Positions 35,208-44,768 are shown, counted from the first letter of the stretch. The stretch is 64,000 nt of DNA from CALDCK01 sp050618055 (GCA_050618055.1 JBNLVK010000109.1:1-64000), one strand, 5' to 3'. Made by a program: numbers and translations. Notes: generated by a model from the letters alone, not told the origin.

Positions 35208-37210
35208 GGGAGCGATCGCTCCAGGCGGATGGTCAGCAGGCGGATCGCCTCGGTGAGCCGGCGCCGGTACTGGTCGTAGCTCAGGTGGCACGCCTCGGCC
35301 GCAGCGCGCTGATCGGGCGCGGGGTTCAGGTAGGTACGGTCGAGCACCCGGAAGAGCGTCTCCGTCTTGCCGTTGTCGCGCAGCGCCAGGCACTCGGTGC
35401 GGACCCGTTCGGACAGCTCGCCCACCGGGTCGTCGGAGGTCATGCGCGCGAGCAGCGGGTGGTCCGCCAGCCGGTCGGGGCGGTGGAGGTTGCGCAGCGC
35501 GGCACGCACCCAGGCGCCCTCGAGCGGACGCCTGCCCGACGCCGCCCCCATCCCCTCCCGGAAGCGCCGGTAGGTCGCCTCCAACCACTGGATCGCGCTC
35601 TCCTCGCTCATGTCGTGGATCGTCACCAGCGTGGGCTCGCCGCCCGCCGTGTGCCGACTGCCCGGCAGCTCGCGGTGTCCATAGAGCTCGCCGTTCGATC
35701 GCCAGGCCTCGTTGTCCGGATGGCGCGCTCCGGTCAGCGCGATGCGCGGATTCGCGGCCAGGGCGTTCACGAGCGCGACCGACCACAGCGGTCCGACCGC
35801 GGAGGGCCCGCTGCTGCTGGCGTCGTGGGTCCACATGCGAACGAGCAGTGCGCAGTCGTCGTCTCTCCAGGGACGGGCGAGGCCGCTGCGCGCCTCCCAG
35901 AAGCGCGCCACGAGCCCGTCCGCCTCGAGCCATTCCCGCGGTGGATCGTGCAGCTCCAACGACGTGAAGAAGCCGCGGATCTCGCCCTCCGAGCCGCGTG
36001 CGACCCGGGTGGCGGCGGGTTGCACCTTCCACCAGAAATCGAAGATGCGGGCGGCCTCCGATCCCTCGTTGCGCTCGACCAGGGCGCGCAGATGGGGAGC
36101 GTCTTCGGGGCGGGCCGGCTGGGCGTAGGTGGGCTCCTCGTGCCCCTCACCCTCCTCGAAGATCCGGGGCATGAACCCCGTGTAGAGGAAGAAGTGCTCC
36201 GCGAGCTGGAGCGCGTCCGGAACCTCCTGCTCGCGCAGGCGTCCGTTGTACCAGCCGACGGCCGCATCGAGCAGGCGCAGGCGCAGCTCGGGCAGGGTCT
36301 CGAGCGTGGAGCGCAGCGCGGCGCGCATGGCATCGTGGGGGAAGAGCCCGATGGGGTTCCGCTCGATGAACGAGAGATCGGCGAGCCAGCGGCAGAGCTC
36401 TTCCGCGCGGTCCGCGTCGACCCCGAGCATCGCGCCGATCGGCGGCGCGCTGGTGTGTCTCAGGAGGCAGCACGCGAACAGAGCCTCCCGTTCCAACGAA
36501 TGGCTGTCGGGCGGGACCAGGTGGTCGACCAGCTCGATCAGCAGGGGAGCGAGCTGCCCGGATTCGATGCCCTGGGCGTCGTCCTCCCGCAACGCGACGT
36601 GAATCGCGTCGACCACCAGCGCCAGGAGCAGCGGCAGCCCGCGGGCGATGCGCAGCGCCTGGATCTGGTCGGCGGGGGCGACCTCGCGGCGCTCCAGATA
36701 CTCGCGCGCCTCGTCGCCCGCCAGCGGCTCGAGTGCGAGGTGATCGAGCACCCCGTGCCAGCCCGGGTCGGCCCGCCAGCGCAGACCCGGCGCGCGGCGT
36801 CCGGCGACGACCACCCGCACCTCGGTGGAGAGGCCCGGCAGGTAGTCGTCCCGGAGCCAGCTCTCGATGGCGGCCCACGCTTCGAAGGTGTCGATGCACA
36901 GGACCAGGGGCCGCTCCCCGGAAGCGAGCGCCGTGTCGCGCGTCTGGTCGAGCACGACGCGCGCCGCGGCGGGGTCGGCCGGCGCCAGCCGCGCGTCGCA
37001 GCGGGCCACCGCCCACCCGGCCCGGGCCGCCCGCGCGGCCATGGCCTGGAGCAGGCTCGTCTTGCCGATGCCCCCGGGCCCGTGCACGAACAGCACCCGC
37101 CCGGCTTCGTCGTCGGAGAGCAGGCGATCGAAGCGCGCCAGCTCGTTCCGACGTCCCACGAAGAGCCGAGCCCGGTTGTCCCGAAGCACGCTATCGAGCG
37201 TCTGCGCCAC
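35204..37210 (-). CDS. STAND/AAA-type NTPase regulator
   Basis: A 668-residue cytoplasmic protein. After RARLFVGRRNELARFDRLL comes the P-loop GPGGIGKT (residues 44-51), a Walker B-like LVLCIDTFEAW, the ARC-like sensor GRRAP and a winged-helix-like ELVDHL region. The remainder is helical and unassigned, with a GNAT-like middle (FFTSLELHDPPREWLEADGLVARF; MSEESAIQWLEATYRRFREGM) and a C-terminal region resembling a short winged-helix (RAAAEACHLSYDQYRRRLTEAIRLL), which might bind DNA. STAND proteins are signal-dependent switches. The ligand is unknown. Confidence 0.8.
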   Translation of the reverse strand: MAQTLDSVLRDNRARLFVGRRNELARFDRLLSDDEAGRVLFVHGPGGIGKTSLLQAMAARAARAGWAVARCDARLAPADPAAARVVLDQTRDTALASGERPLVLCIDTFEAWAAIESWLRDDYLPGLSTEVRVVVAGRRAPGLRWRADPGWHGVLDHLALEPLAGDEAREYLERREVAPADQIQALRIARGLPLLLALVVDAIHVALREDDAQGIESGQLAPLLIELVDHLVPPDSHSLEREALFACCLLRHTSAPPIGAMLGVDADRAEELCRWLADLSFIERNPIGLFPHDAMRAALRSTLETLPELRLRLLDAAVGWYNGRLREQEVPDALQLAEHFFLYTGFMPRIFEEGEGHEEPTYAQPARPEDAPHLRALVERNEGSEAARIFDFWWKVQPAATRVARGSEGEIRGFFTSLELHDPPREWLEADGLVARFWEARSGLARPWRDDDCALLVRMWTHDASSSGPSAVGPLWSVALVNALAANPRIALTGARHPDNEAWRSNGELYGHRELPGSRHTAGGEPTLVTIHDMSEESAIQWLEATYRRFREGMGAASGRRPLEGAWVRAALRNLHRPDRLADHPLLARMTSDDPVGELSERVRTECLALRDNGKTETLFRVLDRTYLNPAPDQRAAAEACHLSYDQYRRRLTEAIRLLTIRLERSLP

Positions 37211-37393
37211 GTGGCCAGCTTAACTTGGGCCCTCGAGAGGCGTCACAGGCGCGACCTGGACCGAGCCCGATCGCTCGAGACCGGAGTCTACGGGGGGCAG
37301 CGCCGGCTCAGGCCCGGTGAACCGCGGGTACTTGCAGTAGTACTGGGGAAAGAGCGTCTCCGGGGGATTCGCCGGCGCAACGCCGCCATCACA

Positions 37394-39676
37394 TCACGGA
37401 GCCAGACAAGGAATCGTCCCGGCGCAACCCAGCCCCGAGGGCCCCGGAGGCTCTACGCCGACCGCGTCCTGGAAGACGCGGAGCACATCCTGCGGGAGTA
37501 CAACGGTGTCGCAGTCGTAGTCGTAGAGCCCGTTCATGGTATTGAGCGCCGCATCGGTGTCGATGTAGTCGACGAAGTCCGCGGCCCCATTGTTGTTCGT
37601 ATCCGTATCGCAAGCATTCCCGTACCCGTCCTGGTCGGCATCTTCCTGGGCGATACACGAGCCCGTGCCGACGACAGGTCCGTTGGGAAGACTGCTGCAG
37701 TTGTCCGCGAGGTCGAAGGCTCCATCCATGTCGGTATCGACGCACCCGACCGACCCCGCGCAGGGCAGCGCCGAGGGTCCCGGCTGCGCGACAGCCGCCG
37801 CGTCGGCAAGCGTACGTGACAGGTCCTGGAGATCAGCCGCGCCGTTGCAGTTCACGTCGTAGACCGGATCCGTGCTCACGCTCATCGCGGCCGCGTGCAT
37901 TGCGGACACATCGACCAGGTCTGTCGCCCCGTTGTTGTTGAAGTCGGTGTCGCAGGCGTTGCCGTAGCCATCGGCGTCGCCGTCGAGTTGATCGAAGCAC
38001 GACCCGGTTCCCGCCAGCGGACCGTTCGGCAGGCTCAGGCAGTTGTCACAGAGGTCGCCCACTCCGTCCTGATCGGCGTCCTCCTGGCCCACGTCGGCGA
38101 TGAGCAGGCACGTATCGCAGGCATCCCCATAGCCGTCGAGGTCCGCATCCTCCTGATCGGGGTTCGCCGTTCCCGGGCAGTTGTCGAGCAGGTCGGCGAA
38201 CTCGTCGCCATCGGCGTCTTCCGCCTGGTTGCAGGCGTCGCCGACCCCGTTGCCGTCCGTGTCCTCCTGCCCCGGGTCCGCCACCGCGGGACACAGGTCG
38301 CACGCATCGCCGACCCCGTCGAGATCGCTGTCGATCTGGCTCGGGTTGTAGGTGTCCTGGCAATTGTCCGACTCCGATCGCGCCAGGTCCGGCAATGGAA
38401 CCGGGAGTTCCGGCATGCCGTCCGGCGTTCCGCCGGATCCGCCGTCGTTGAGCACATCGAAGTCGATGATGTCGACGTTCACGATGTCGCCGGCGCCCAC
38501 GAGGTGATCGCCGTCGACGCGCACCGAGCGCACGCGAACCTCGCCTCGATCGGGATCGAACACGGCGATCGCGTTCCACCCCCGGCCATAGCTCATGTTC
38601 TGGAAGTCGCGCTGGAGGAACGGCACGCTGTAGCTGCTGCTGCCGATGTTCACGCTGTGGTAGCGGTTGGCGTTCGGCCAGGAGTGCCCGTTGAAGGTGA
38701 GGAAGACCTGGCCGTGCTGATCGACCAGGGTGTCGGTGAGCCCGGCGTTGCCGAAGAACCCCTCGTGGTTGAAGAGCACGGCCGGAACCAGGGGATTCGC
38801 GTCGAGCACGGTCTTGGGCCAGCCGGTGGAGAAGGGAAGCCCCTTGGTGAACTCGAGCCCGAGAAACAGAAAGGGATCGCCGGCGGGTGACCGGATCATT
38901 CCCACGCGGTGCCGGCCGCGCTGCGGGTCTGCGGGGCCGAGCTTGCCCGGCCCAAGCGTCCGGCTGTCCACGGGGATGCCGTTGCCCCCAAGCGACTCGG
39001 GCACGGCGTCATCGCCTCCCCCGATGTACCACTCGCCCTGGGACCAATCGCACGACGCGATGTCGAGCCCCGAGCATCGGTAGGCGGGCTCCCAGGGAAC
39101 GCGACCCGCCGTGCTGGCGTCGCCCTGCCGGAACGTCGCATCGAAGCGATTCGTGGTGATGAGCGCGGCATCGGGATCGCCGCTTCCGCCGTCCCAGTCG
39201 TGGTTCCCGGGCGCCACGAGATAGCGAACCGGCCCGGAGGGGCACTGGTCGAGCACGTCGAACGCCGCGTCGATGCGGTTCCACTCGCAGTCGTTCTCGG
39301 TGCAGGAGGTGCCGCCCGAATACTGCTCGTCGTAGCTCTTGTTTCCGCGCGACACCAGGTCGCCCAGGTGGATCAGGAGCTCGATGTTCATCGTCGCGCC
39401 AGTGCTGTCTTCCAGATAGGCGCTTCGGTTGGCGCAGATCCATTCCATGACGCGCTGGAGGTGCAGGGTGCCCTCGTCGTCGAAGCTCGCATTCGCACTC
39501 TCGCCGAAGTTGTACAGCTCGTGCACGTAGAGCTGTGTGTCGGGCATGACGAAGACCGCGAAGCAGTTGTCGTTGGCACAAGGCGCCAGCGGCTGGGCTG
39601 CGGCCGGGCTCGGAGAACCCAGGATCGCTCCGCACAGAGCCAAGAGAACCGAACGAAGGGACGGGCCTGACTGCAT
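37394..39676 (-). CDS. Secreted metallophosphoesterase with thrombospondin-3 and dockerin-like repeats
   Basis: A 760-residue exported protein from ATG 39676 (signal peptide SVLLALCGAILGSPSPAAA). The first ~370 residues form a calcineurin-like phosphoesterase: FVMPDTQLYVHE (metal Asp), LIHLGDLVSRG, APGNHDWDGG, FNHEGFFG and FNGHSWPNA. Then come about five thrombospondin type 3 calcium repeats (DSDLDGVGDACD, DTDGNGVGDACN, DADLDGYGDACD, DADQDGVGDLCD). Two dockerin-like segments follow (FNNNGATDLVDVSAMHAA; NCNGAADLQDLSRTLADA; NTNNNGAADFVDYID). No PEP-CTERM signal. Substrate unknown; the repeats suggest calcium-stabilised surface or matrix attachment. Confidence 0.87.
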   Translation of the reverse strand: MQSGPSLRSVLLALCGAILGSPSPAAAQPLAPCANDNCFAVFVMPDTQLYVHELYNFGESANASFDDEGTLHLQRVMEWICANRSAYLEDSTGATMNIELLIHLGDLVSRGNKSYDEQYSGGTSCTENDCEWNRIDAAFDVLDQCPSGPVRYLVAPGNHDWDGGSGDPDAALITTNRFDATFRQGDASTAGRVPWEPAYRCSGLDIASCDWSQGEWYIGGGDDAVPESLGGNGIPVDSRTLGPGKLGPADPQRGRHRVGMIRSPAGDPFLFLGLEFTKGLPFSTGWPKTVLDANPLVPAVLFNHEGFFGNAGLTDTLVDQHGQVFLTFNGHSWPNANRYHSVNIGSSSYSVPFLQRDFQNMSYGRGWNAIAVFDPDRGEVRVRSVRVDGDHLVGAGDIVNVDIIDFDVLNDGGSGGTPDGMPELPVPLPDLARSESDNCQDTYNPSQIDSDLDGVGDACDLCPAVADPGQEDTDGNGVGDACNQAEDADGDEFADLLDNCPGTANPDQEDADLDGYGDACDTCLLIADVGQEDADQDGVGDLCDNCLSLPNGPLAGTGSCFDQLDGDADGYGNACDTDFNNNGATDLVDVSAMHAAAMSVSTDPVYDVNCNGAADLQDLSRTLADAAAVAQPGPSALPCAGSVGCVDTDMDGAFDLADNCSSLPNGPVVGTGSCIAQEDADQDGYGNACDTDTNNNGAADFVDYIDTDAALNTMNGLYDYDCDTVVLPQDVLRVFQDAVGVEPPGPSGLGCAGTIPCLAP

Positions 39677-39920
39677 GGTCGCTACCTCACCGAGGAAGGG
39701 AAGTGCGCGCATCCTGCGCCTGCCGCGTGCAATCCGTCCAGACGGCAAACCCCCACACGTGTTGTTCGGGATGGACGAGCGTCCAGACGACGGCGCAGGA
39801 CGAGAGCCCCCGACCACCAGGCGGGCGGGAAGCACCCGACCTGTCTTCGGCTCGAGGTCGGACGACTCGATGCCATGCCAGGCCGTCGCGAAATCGTGCG
39901 CTGGGAGGCCCGCGACCGAG

Positions 39921-42359
39921 CTAGTCGCCGGGCGAGTAGCCGCCCTCGAAGACGACGAGGTTCTGGGTGCCGGAGAAGGACCCGGCTCCGGAGACGAGAC
40001 CCTCGAAGACGACGTCGCCCGCCACGTTGATCGTCGACCCGGCCGGAGATCGGACGTCGCCCTCGACGGTCGCCCCGATCAGGTTCAGCGTTCCCAGGTT
40101 CACCAGGCCGTCGTCATTGGATACGCCGTCGCCGGGAAGGACGAGGCTTCCCAGGGCCACGCTCACTCGGCCGCCGGCCGCGTTCGTGAGCGTGTCGCCG
40201 AAGGCGAGGGTCTCGCTCACCACGGCGACCTCGCCCGTGTTGACGACCTCGGGTGCGATCGTGCCCTCCCCTCGCAGCGTCCCCTCGTTGGTCAGCACGC
40301 CGGCTCCCGTCACCTGGGCTCCCGGCCCGGAGAGGCGCAGCTCGAACGCGTTCGAAAAGCCCTGCGCCGGCACGATCCCCGTCGCGCCGTCCCGGATCTC
40401 GACGTTCTCGAGGTCCATCTCGATCCGAGGCGCGGTGGCCGTCTGGGTCTGGAAGACGGTCTGGCTCGAGAGCTCGAGGCTCTCCCCGGCGAGAATGCGC
40501 GCGTCAGCCACGTTCAGGGAGAAGAGGCCGTTGCCGGGCAGCGCGCCGAAGTCGCCGGGCTGGAGCGAGGACTGCCCGACCACCAGCTCCGAGTCGAGAC
40601 CGCGCAGCAGGATGGAGCCGCCCGCGAACCCGGCGACGGAAGTGTCGTGTTGTCCGCGCGCGGAGACGTTGTCGGATCCCTGGTTCACGAGCCTCCCGGC
40701 GTGCAGGCGGACGGCGCCTCCCGCGCCCACTCCGCCTTGGAGCGTGAGGTTCGTGCCCGCCGACCCGCTCACGGAGTTCGTGGGTTGGCTCGCGCCGGGG
40801 GGTGCGGCGGACGCGTCCAAGACGCCCGACGGCCCGAGCGTCAGCAGACCCACGGCGCCGATCTCGATGGCGCCCCCGCCGCCCCCGCCCGTCGCCGTGA
40901 GCTCGACGCTGGCCGCGTTGGAGAAGGACTGCGCCGCGCCGCCGCCGCTCCCTCCGCGCAGCACCTCGGCGACCGGGTCCGCCGTCGCGGCGCCCGCCAC
41001 GCCCAGGATCGCGGGGGAAGGGCTGGTGCATCCGGACCCTTGACAGAATGCGTCCGAGCCGACGTTGCGATGGGAGCCGCCCGCGCCGGTGAGCGACGTC
41101 GAGCTGGCCAGGACGTAGTCGTCCAGGGAGCCCCCTCCGCCGGACGCGCCGAAGCCGCTCTCCGGGAGCACGTTCGGGCCGAGGCTGCCGCCGCCGTCGA
41201 AGCCCCCCGGTCCGCCGCGCAACAGCGGCGTGACGAACGACGTGAAGACGCTCACCCCGAAGTAGACCGCTCCCTCCTCTCCGTTGAGGCGCAGCGCGGT
41301 GTCGATCGTCGCGTCGCCCTGGGAGAGCAGCGCCAGCGCGCGGTGACCGGTGATCGTGAAGCTCGACGCCGCGCCGAGCTGGAGGTCATCGAAGGTGAAC
41401 ACGGCGACGTGCGGAATGGCTGCCGGCCCCACGCTGGCGACCGCGCCGCCGGGACCGTAGCTGTCGGCCAGGCCGCCCTGGTCGTCGATCACCCCGACGA
41501 AGAGCGGCGTGCCGGGCGCCGCGTCGTCGGTGATCGTGAGCGAGTCCGTGTCGATGGTGAAGCTGCCTCCGGCGGTCGTATCGAAGGTGCCGAGCGAGAC
41601 GAACGCGTCCGGGTCGAGCAGCTCCCCGGACGCCGGCAACGCGAACAAGAGACACGCGAGCCACGCGACCCGGAGACCCGGACCCGCCCCGCGCCGCCTG
41701 CCCCCCGTGCCGCGGCGCCGGTACGGCCAGCCCGAGGCGACCAGCGCCAGCGCCAGCGCGAGCCTCCCAACCGCGCCCAGCGCCGGAACCTGCGCCGGCG
41801 CGTTCGCGACCGCCTCCTCCACGATCGCCACGTCCGCGGCGTCGACGAGACCGCTGCCGTCGACGTCGCCGGCTCCGTAGTCCGTGGTGGCGAGACCGGC
41901 CGTCGCCGCCGCCTGGACGATGGCGGTGTCGGCGGGGGTGAGCGCGCCGTCGCCGTCGACGTCGCCGCGCCGGCGCGCCGTGACGACCATCGCAGCGGCC
42001 GCGTAGCCGAGGGCCAGATCGAGGCCGCCCGGCTGCTGCACGCCGCCGACGCTCGTGAACTCGCCGCTGCGCGTCGCCCAGGTGACGAGTGTGAGGCTCG
42101 AGCCCAGCGCCGGAGCGAAGCCGCCGATCGGGACGAGGTCGACGGCGCCGTCGAGCGCGGCGTCACCCGTCACGTCGAGGCGATCGTGCTCCGTCCCCGG
42201 CGTGGTCCCGCCGATCTCGAGCGTCAGTGTGCTTCCCGGCCCGAAGGCCACGTCGCCGCCGAAGGCGACCTGCGCGGAGCCGTCCGCATGGGACGTGGCC
42301 GGTTGCATCAGCACGAGGGCGAGGAGCGGGGCGAGAACGATGGACGGGCAGTGCCACAT
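39921..42359 (-). CDS. Secreted dockerin/beta-helix protein in apparently circularly permuted order
   Basis: An 812-residue frame from ATG 42359. Order: signal peptide (APLLALVLMQPATSHA); FGGDVAFGPGSTLTLEIGG then TPGTEHDRLDVTGDAAL; two dockerin-like calcium loops (DVDGDGALTPAD; DVDGSGLVDAAD); a sorting-type end (VPALGAVGRLALALALVASG, then arginines, residues about 197-228); then, without a stop, a second signal-peptide-like segment (RVAWLACLLFALPASG, about 230-245) and a long beta-rich region ending at GGYSPGD. In the family as I know it, GGYSPG(N/D) precedes the GDV..GPGSTL..EIGG block, so the two halves are swapped here. It might be two fused paralogue fragments. Confidence 0.75.
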   Translation of the reverse strand: MWHCPSIVLAPLLALVLMQPATSHADGSAQVAFGGDVAFGPGSTLTLEIGGTTPGTEHDRLDVTGDAALDGAVDLVPIGGFAPALGSSLTLVTWATRSGEFTSVGGVQQPGGLDLALGYAAAAMVVTARRRGDVDGDGALTPADTAIVQAAATAGLATTDYGAGDVDGSGLVDAADVAIVEEAVANAPAQVPALGAVGRLALALALVASGWPYRRRGTGGRRRGAGPGLRVAWLACLLFALPASGELLDPDAFVSLGTFDTTAGGSFTIDTDSLTITDDAAPGTPLFVGVIDDQGGLADSYGPGGAVASVGPAAIPHVAVFTFDDLQLGAASSFTITGHRALALLSQGDATIDTALRLNGEEGAVYFGVSVFTSFVTPLLRGGPGGFDGGGSLGPNVLPESGFGASGGGGSLDDYVLASSTSLTGAGGSHRNVGSDAFCQGSGCTSPSPAILGVAGAATADPVAEVLRGGSGGGAAQSFSNAASVELTATGGGGGGAIEIGAVGLLTLGPSGVLDASAAPPGASQPTNSVSGSAGTNLTLQGGVGAGGAVRLHAGRLVNQGSDNVSARGQHDTSVAGFAGGSILLRGLDSELVVGQSSLQPGDFGALPGNGLFSLNVADARILAGESLELSSQTVFQTQTATAPRIEMDLENVEIRDGATGIVPAQGFSNAFELRLSGPGAQVTGAGVLTNEGTLRGEGTIAPEVVNTGEVAVVSETLAFGDTLTNAAGGRVSVALGSLVLPGDGVSNDDGLVNLGTLNLIGATVEGDVRSPAGSTINVAGDVVFEGLVSGAGSFSGTQNLVVFEGGYSPGD

Positions 42360-42420
42360 GGCGCCGAGCCTCCCGGCAGGCGGTACGGTCGGGCCAGTAT
42401 CGAGGCCTGACCGCCGCCCA

Positions 42421-42442
42421 CCATTGGCCGTTCGGCCAATGG
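42421..42442. promoter_or_regulatory. Perfect 22-bp inverted repeat
   Basis: CCATTGGCCG (42421-42430), TT, CGGCCAATGG (42433-42442). It lies between the stop of the LuxR-type gene (42478) and the start of the secreted protein (42359), both on the minus strand. It could be an operator for the LuxR-type regulator or a terminator hairpin of its gene; no T-tract follows. Confidence 0.55.
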
Positions 42443-42477
42443 CCAACCCCCGGGGGGCTGAAATGAGCCCGAGCTCG

Positions 42478-43971
42478 CTACGCCTGCCAGCCGGCCTCGG
42501 CCAGTCCCCGCGCGATCCGCTCGAACAAATCCTCGGGGAGCAGCAGGCGATCGATCTCCAGGTTGAAATGGGGCGTCTCCCGCTCCAGGCGGGCGAGCGC
42601 GCGGCGCGCGGCGTCGCGACGGCCCTGCCCTGCGAGGCTCGCGATCAGCACCGGCCGGTGCGTGAACGGGTCGGCTGCCGGCTGGAGGTCGACGGCGCGC
42701 GTCGCGTGCTCCGCCGCGGCCACGTCGTCTCCCGCCCGCAGGTAGGCGGCCGCCAGGTCCCCGTGGAAGTGGTGCAGGTAGGGGTCGCGCGGCGAGAGCC
42801 GAATCGCCCGCAGGTACCACTCCGGGGCCTTGCGCCAGCGCTCGCTCCACATGAGGGCGTTGCCGTAGCCCCAGCAGGTGAACGCCAAGCTCGGGTTCAA
42901 CTCGATCGCGCGCTCCACCGAGGCGAGTCCGGGCCCCACGTCGCCCACGAAGACGAGCGACATCCCGAGGCCGAGGTGTCCGATCGGGTCCATGGGATCC
43001 AGGGCGACGGCTCGGCGTCCCGAGCTCGCAGCCCGCCCGAATCGCTCGACGGCGCGGGAGAGCGCCCCCTCGAGCTCGGTACCGCCTTCGTAGCGTGTCA
43101 CCCCCACCGTCTGGAGGCCGTCCACGACGAACGCGATCGAGAGCCCTGCGTGGGCCGGCGCGAAGTCCCCGTCCATCTCGATCGCCGCCTCGAAACAGCC
43201 GATCGACTCGCGCACCTCTTCCGGCGCCTGCCGGTAGAGCTTCACCATGCCGCGCTGGAAGTGCTCCCAGCTCCCGACGGATCCGCCGCCGGCGCGAAGG
43301 GCACGGAACCCCTCGACCTGGAGAAGCGTCGGCGCCAGCGCTCCCACGATCGATTCCGCGATCGCGTCCTGCACGCCGAGCACGTCGTCGATGTCCCGGT
43401 CGAAGCGCGAGGCCCAGACCTGGTACCCGTCGACGGCGTCGATGAGCTGGACCTGGAGCCGCAGCCGCCGGGCGCTCGAGCGCGCGCTGCCCTCCACCAG
43501 GTAGCGCGCGCCGAGCTCCCGCGAGACGTCCTGCCACGCCACCGGGTAGCTGCGGTAGTGGAAGGTCGACGTCCGGGAGATGACGGGGAACCAGCGGAAC
43601 GCGGCGAGTCCGTTGATCAGGTCGTTCACCAGCCCGTCGACGACGATGTCGGGCTCCGCGTCGCCTCGCAGATCCTCGAAGGGCAGGACGGCGATGGCCG
43701 GGCGATCGCCGAAGCCCGGGAACGAACGCGGCCTGGCCGACACCGCCCGCTCGCCGCCGCCGCCTCGCCCATCGACGAGACCGAGCCGTGCGAGCAGACC
43801 GATCGCCTCGGTGCGGTTCGTCACGTCGAGCGCCTTGAGCACCGCGGACACGTGGGCCTTCGCCGTCGAGAGGGAGATGCCCAGGACGCGAGCGATGTCG
43901 CGGTTGGTGAGCCCTCCCGCAACGGCCTCGAGGACTTCGAGCTGGCGGGGCGTGAGGAGGGGTTTGCTCAT
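42478..43971 (-). CDS. LuxR-type HTH regulator with TolB-like and TPR domains
   Basis: A 497-residue regulator from ATG 43971. The N-terminal GerE/LuxR helix-turn-helix is LTPRQLEVLEAVAGGLTNRDIARVLGISLSTAKAHVSAVL. A TolB-like/adenylate-cyclase-type domain follows (AIAVLPFEDLRGDAEPDIVVDGLVNDLINGLA; YLVEGSARSSARRLRLQVQLIDAVDGYQVWASRFD). The C-terminal half holds TPRs (LDPMDPIGHLGLGMSLVFVGDVGPGLASVERAI and others). In CadC-like relatives the HTH is OmpR-type; a LuxR-type HTH in front is a variation. It is upstream of the permuted secreted protein on the same strand and may control it. Confidence 0.87.
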   Translation of the reverse strand: MSKPLLTPRQLEVLEAVAGGLTNRDIARVLGISLSTAKAHVSAVLKALDVTNRTEAIGLLARLGLVDGRGGGGERAVSARPRSFPGFGDRPAIAVLPFEDLRGDAEPDIVVDGLVNDLINGLAAFRWFPVISRTSTFHYRSYPVAWQDVSRELGARYLVEGSARSSARRLRLQVQLIDAVDGYQVWASRFDRDIDDVLGVQDAIAESIVGALAPTLLQVEGFRALRAGGGSVGSWEHFQRGMVKLYRQAPEEVRESIGCFEAAIEMDGDFAPAHAGLSIAFVVDGLQTVGVTRYEGGTELEGALSRAVERFGRAASSGRRAVALDPMDPIGHLGLGMSLVFVGDVGPGLASVERAIELNPSLAFTCWGYGNALMWSERWRKAPEWYLRAIRLSPRDPYLHHFHGDLAAAYLRAGDDVAAAEHATRAVDLQPAADPFTHRPVLIASLAGQGRRDAARRALARLERETPHFNLEIDRLLLPEDLFERIARGLAEAGWQA

Positions 43972-44216
43972 GGCGATCGAGAACGGACCCGCGCGAACGT
44001 AGCCGAGAGCCGTCGGACATCCACGGGCCAGCAAGCCAGGAGCCGAGCGATTCCAGTGACTTCTGGCGTCACCTCCCGATCGGGTCGATCTCGATCTCCG
44101 GGCGTACCGCGACGTGGCCGCGTGCGAACCGGCCCGCCTCGGCGCTGCGGACCGAGCCCGGGCCCCGTCCGGGTCCGACGTCGATGCAGTGAGCGCCGCC
44201 GGATGGTGCCGGCGAG

Positions 44217-44584
44217 CCACATCACAGCTCCGATCCCATCCGCTTCGTGGCGCCATCTTCGAGTCCTGGGTGGTGTCGGAGATCCTGAAGCGGCGGACGA
44301 ATCGAGGCGAGACGCGTAGGCTGTCGTTCTATCGAGATCGGGATGGCGTCGAGGTCGATGTCGTAGTCGAGCACTCGGATCGATTGGAGCTGGTCGAAGC
44401 GAAGTCGGCGGAGACGGCGTCGAGTAGCCTCTTTGCGTCGGGGGTGCGCGTGAAGGGACATCTCGAGTCTGGGTCCGTGCCTTGCGAGGTCGTTGCAGTC
44501 TATGGTGGAGATCGCGGACAGCGGCGGGCGGAGGCGAGCCTCGTTCCATGGGCCGGGGTGGGCGAGAGATCCTGGGAGCGTTGA
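44217..44584 (+). pseudogene. C-terminal remnant of an ATPase with DUF4143 domain
   Basis: The frame reads TSQLRSHPLRGAIFESWVVSEILKR, then RGETRRLSFYRDRDGVEVDVVVE, then LELVEAKSAETASSSLF and VVAVYGGDRGQRR. This is the end of the DUF4143 nuclease-like domain of a widespread AAA ATPase family (usual length about 400 residues), including the ExD and ExK motif. The ATPase part and a start codon are missing; sequence before 44217 shows no homology I recognise. It appears to be an old gene fragment between two regulators. Confidence 0.72.
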
Positions 44585-44624
44585 AGCCGGGGCTCCTTCG
44601 CCCTCTGCTTCCCACTGGGTTCGG

Positions 44625-44768
44625 ATGACCAAGCGGATCCCCCTGTGCGACCGCGACATGGGCGCGCTCGCGCGCTCCCTGGTCGAGCCGGGCCTCGAGG
44701 GACGCGTCGAGGAATACTGGAACAGCGTCCGCGCTGCCGCGCAAGCGCAGCGAGAAGCCGAGCATTGA
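44625..44768 (+). CDS. Possible small ORF
   Basis: A 47-residue frame (MTKRIPLCDRDMGALARSLV, helical, ending AQREAEH) in the gap between the DUF4143 remnant and the large ATPase. Coding-like codon use is its only support, and no ribosome site is obvious. Confidence 0.25.
   Translation: MTKRIPLCDRDMGALARSLVEPGLEGRVEEYWNSVRAAAQAQREAEH

Noticed and set aside
42421..42442. A second partition site because of the shared CCATTGGCC core
   Set aside because: Spacing and symmetry differ (two GGCC halves separated by TT) and no partition gene is nearby.
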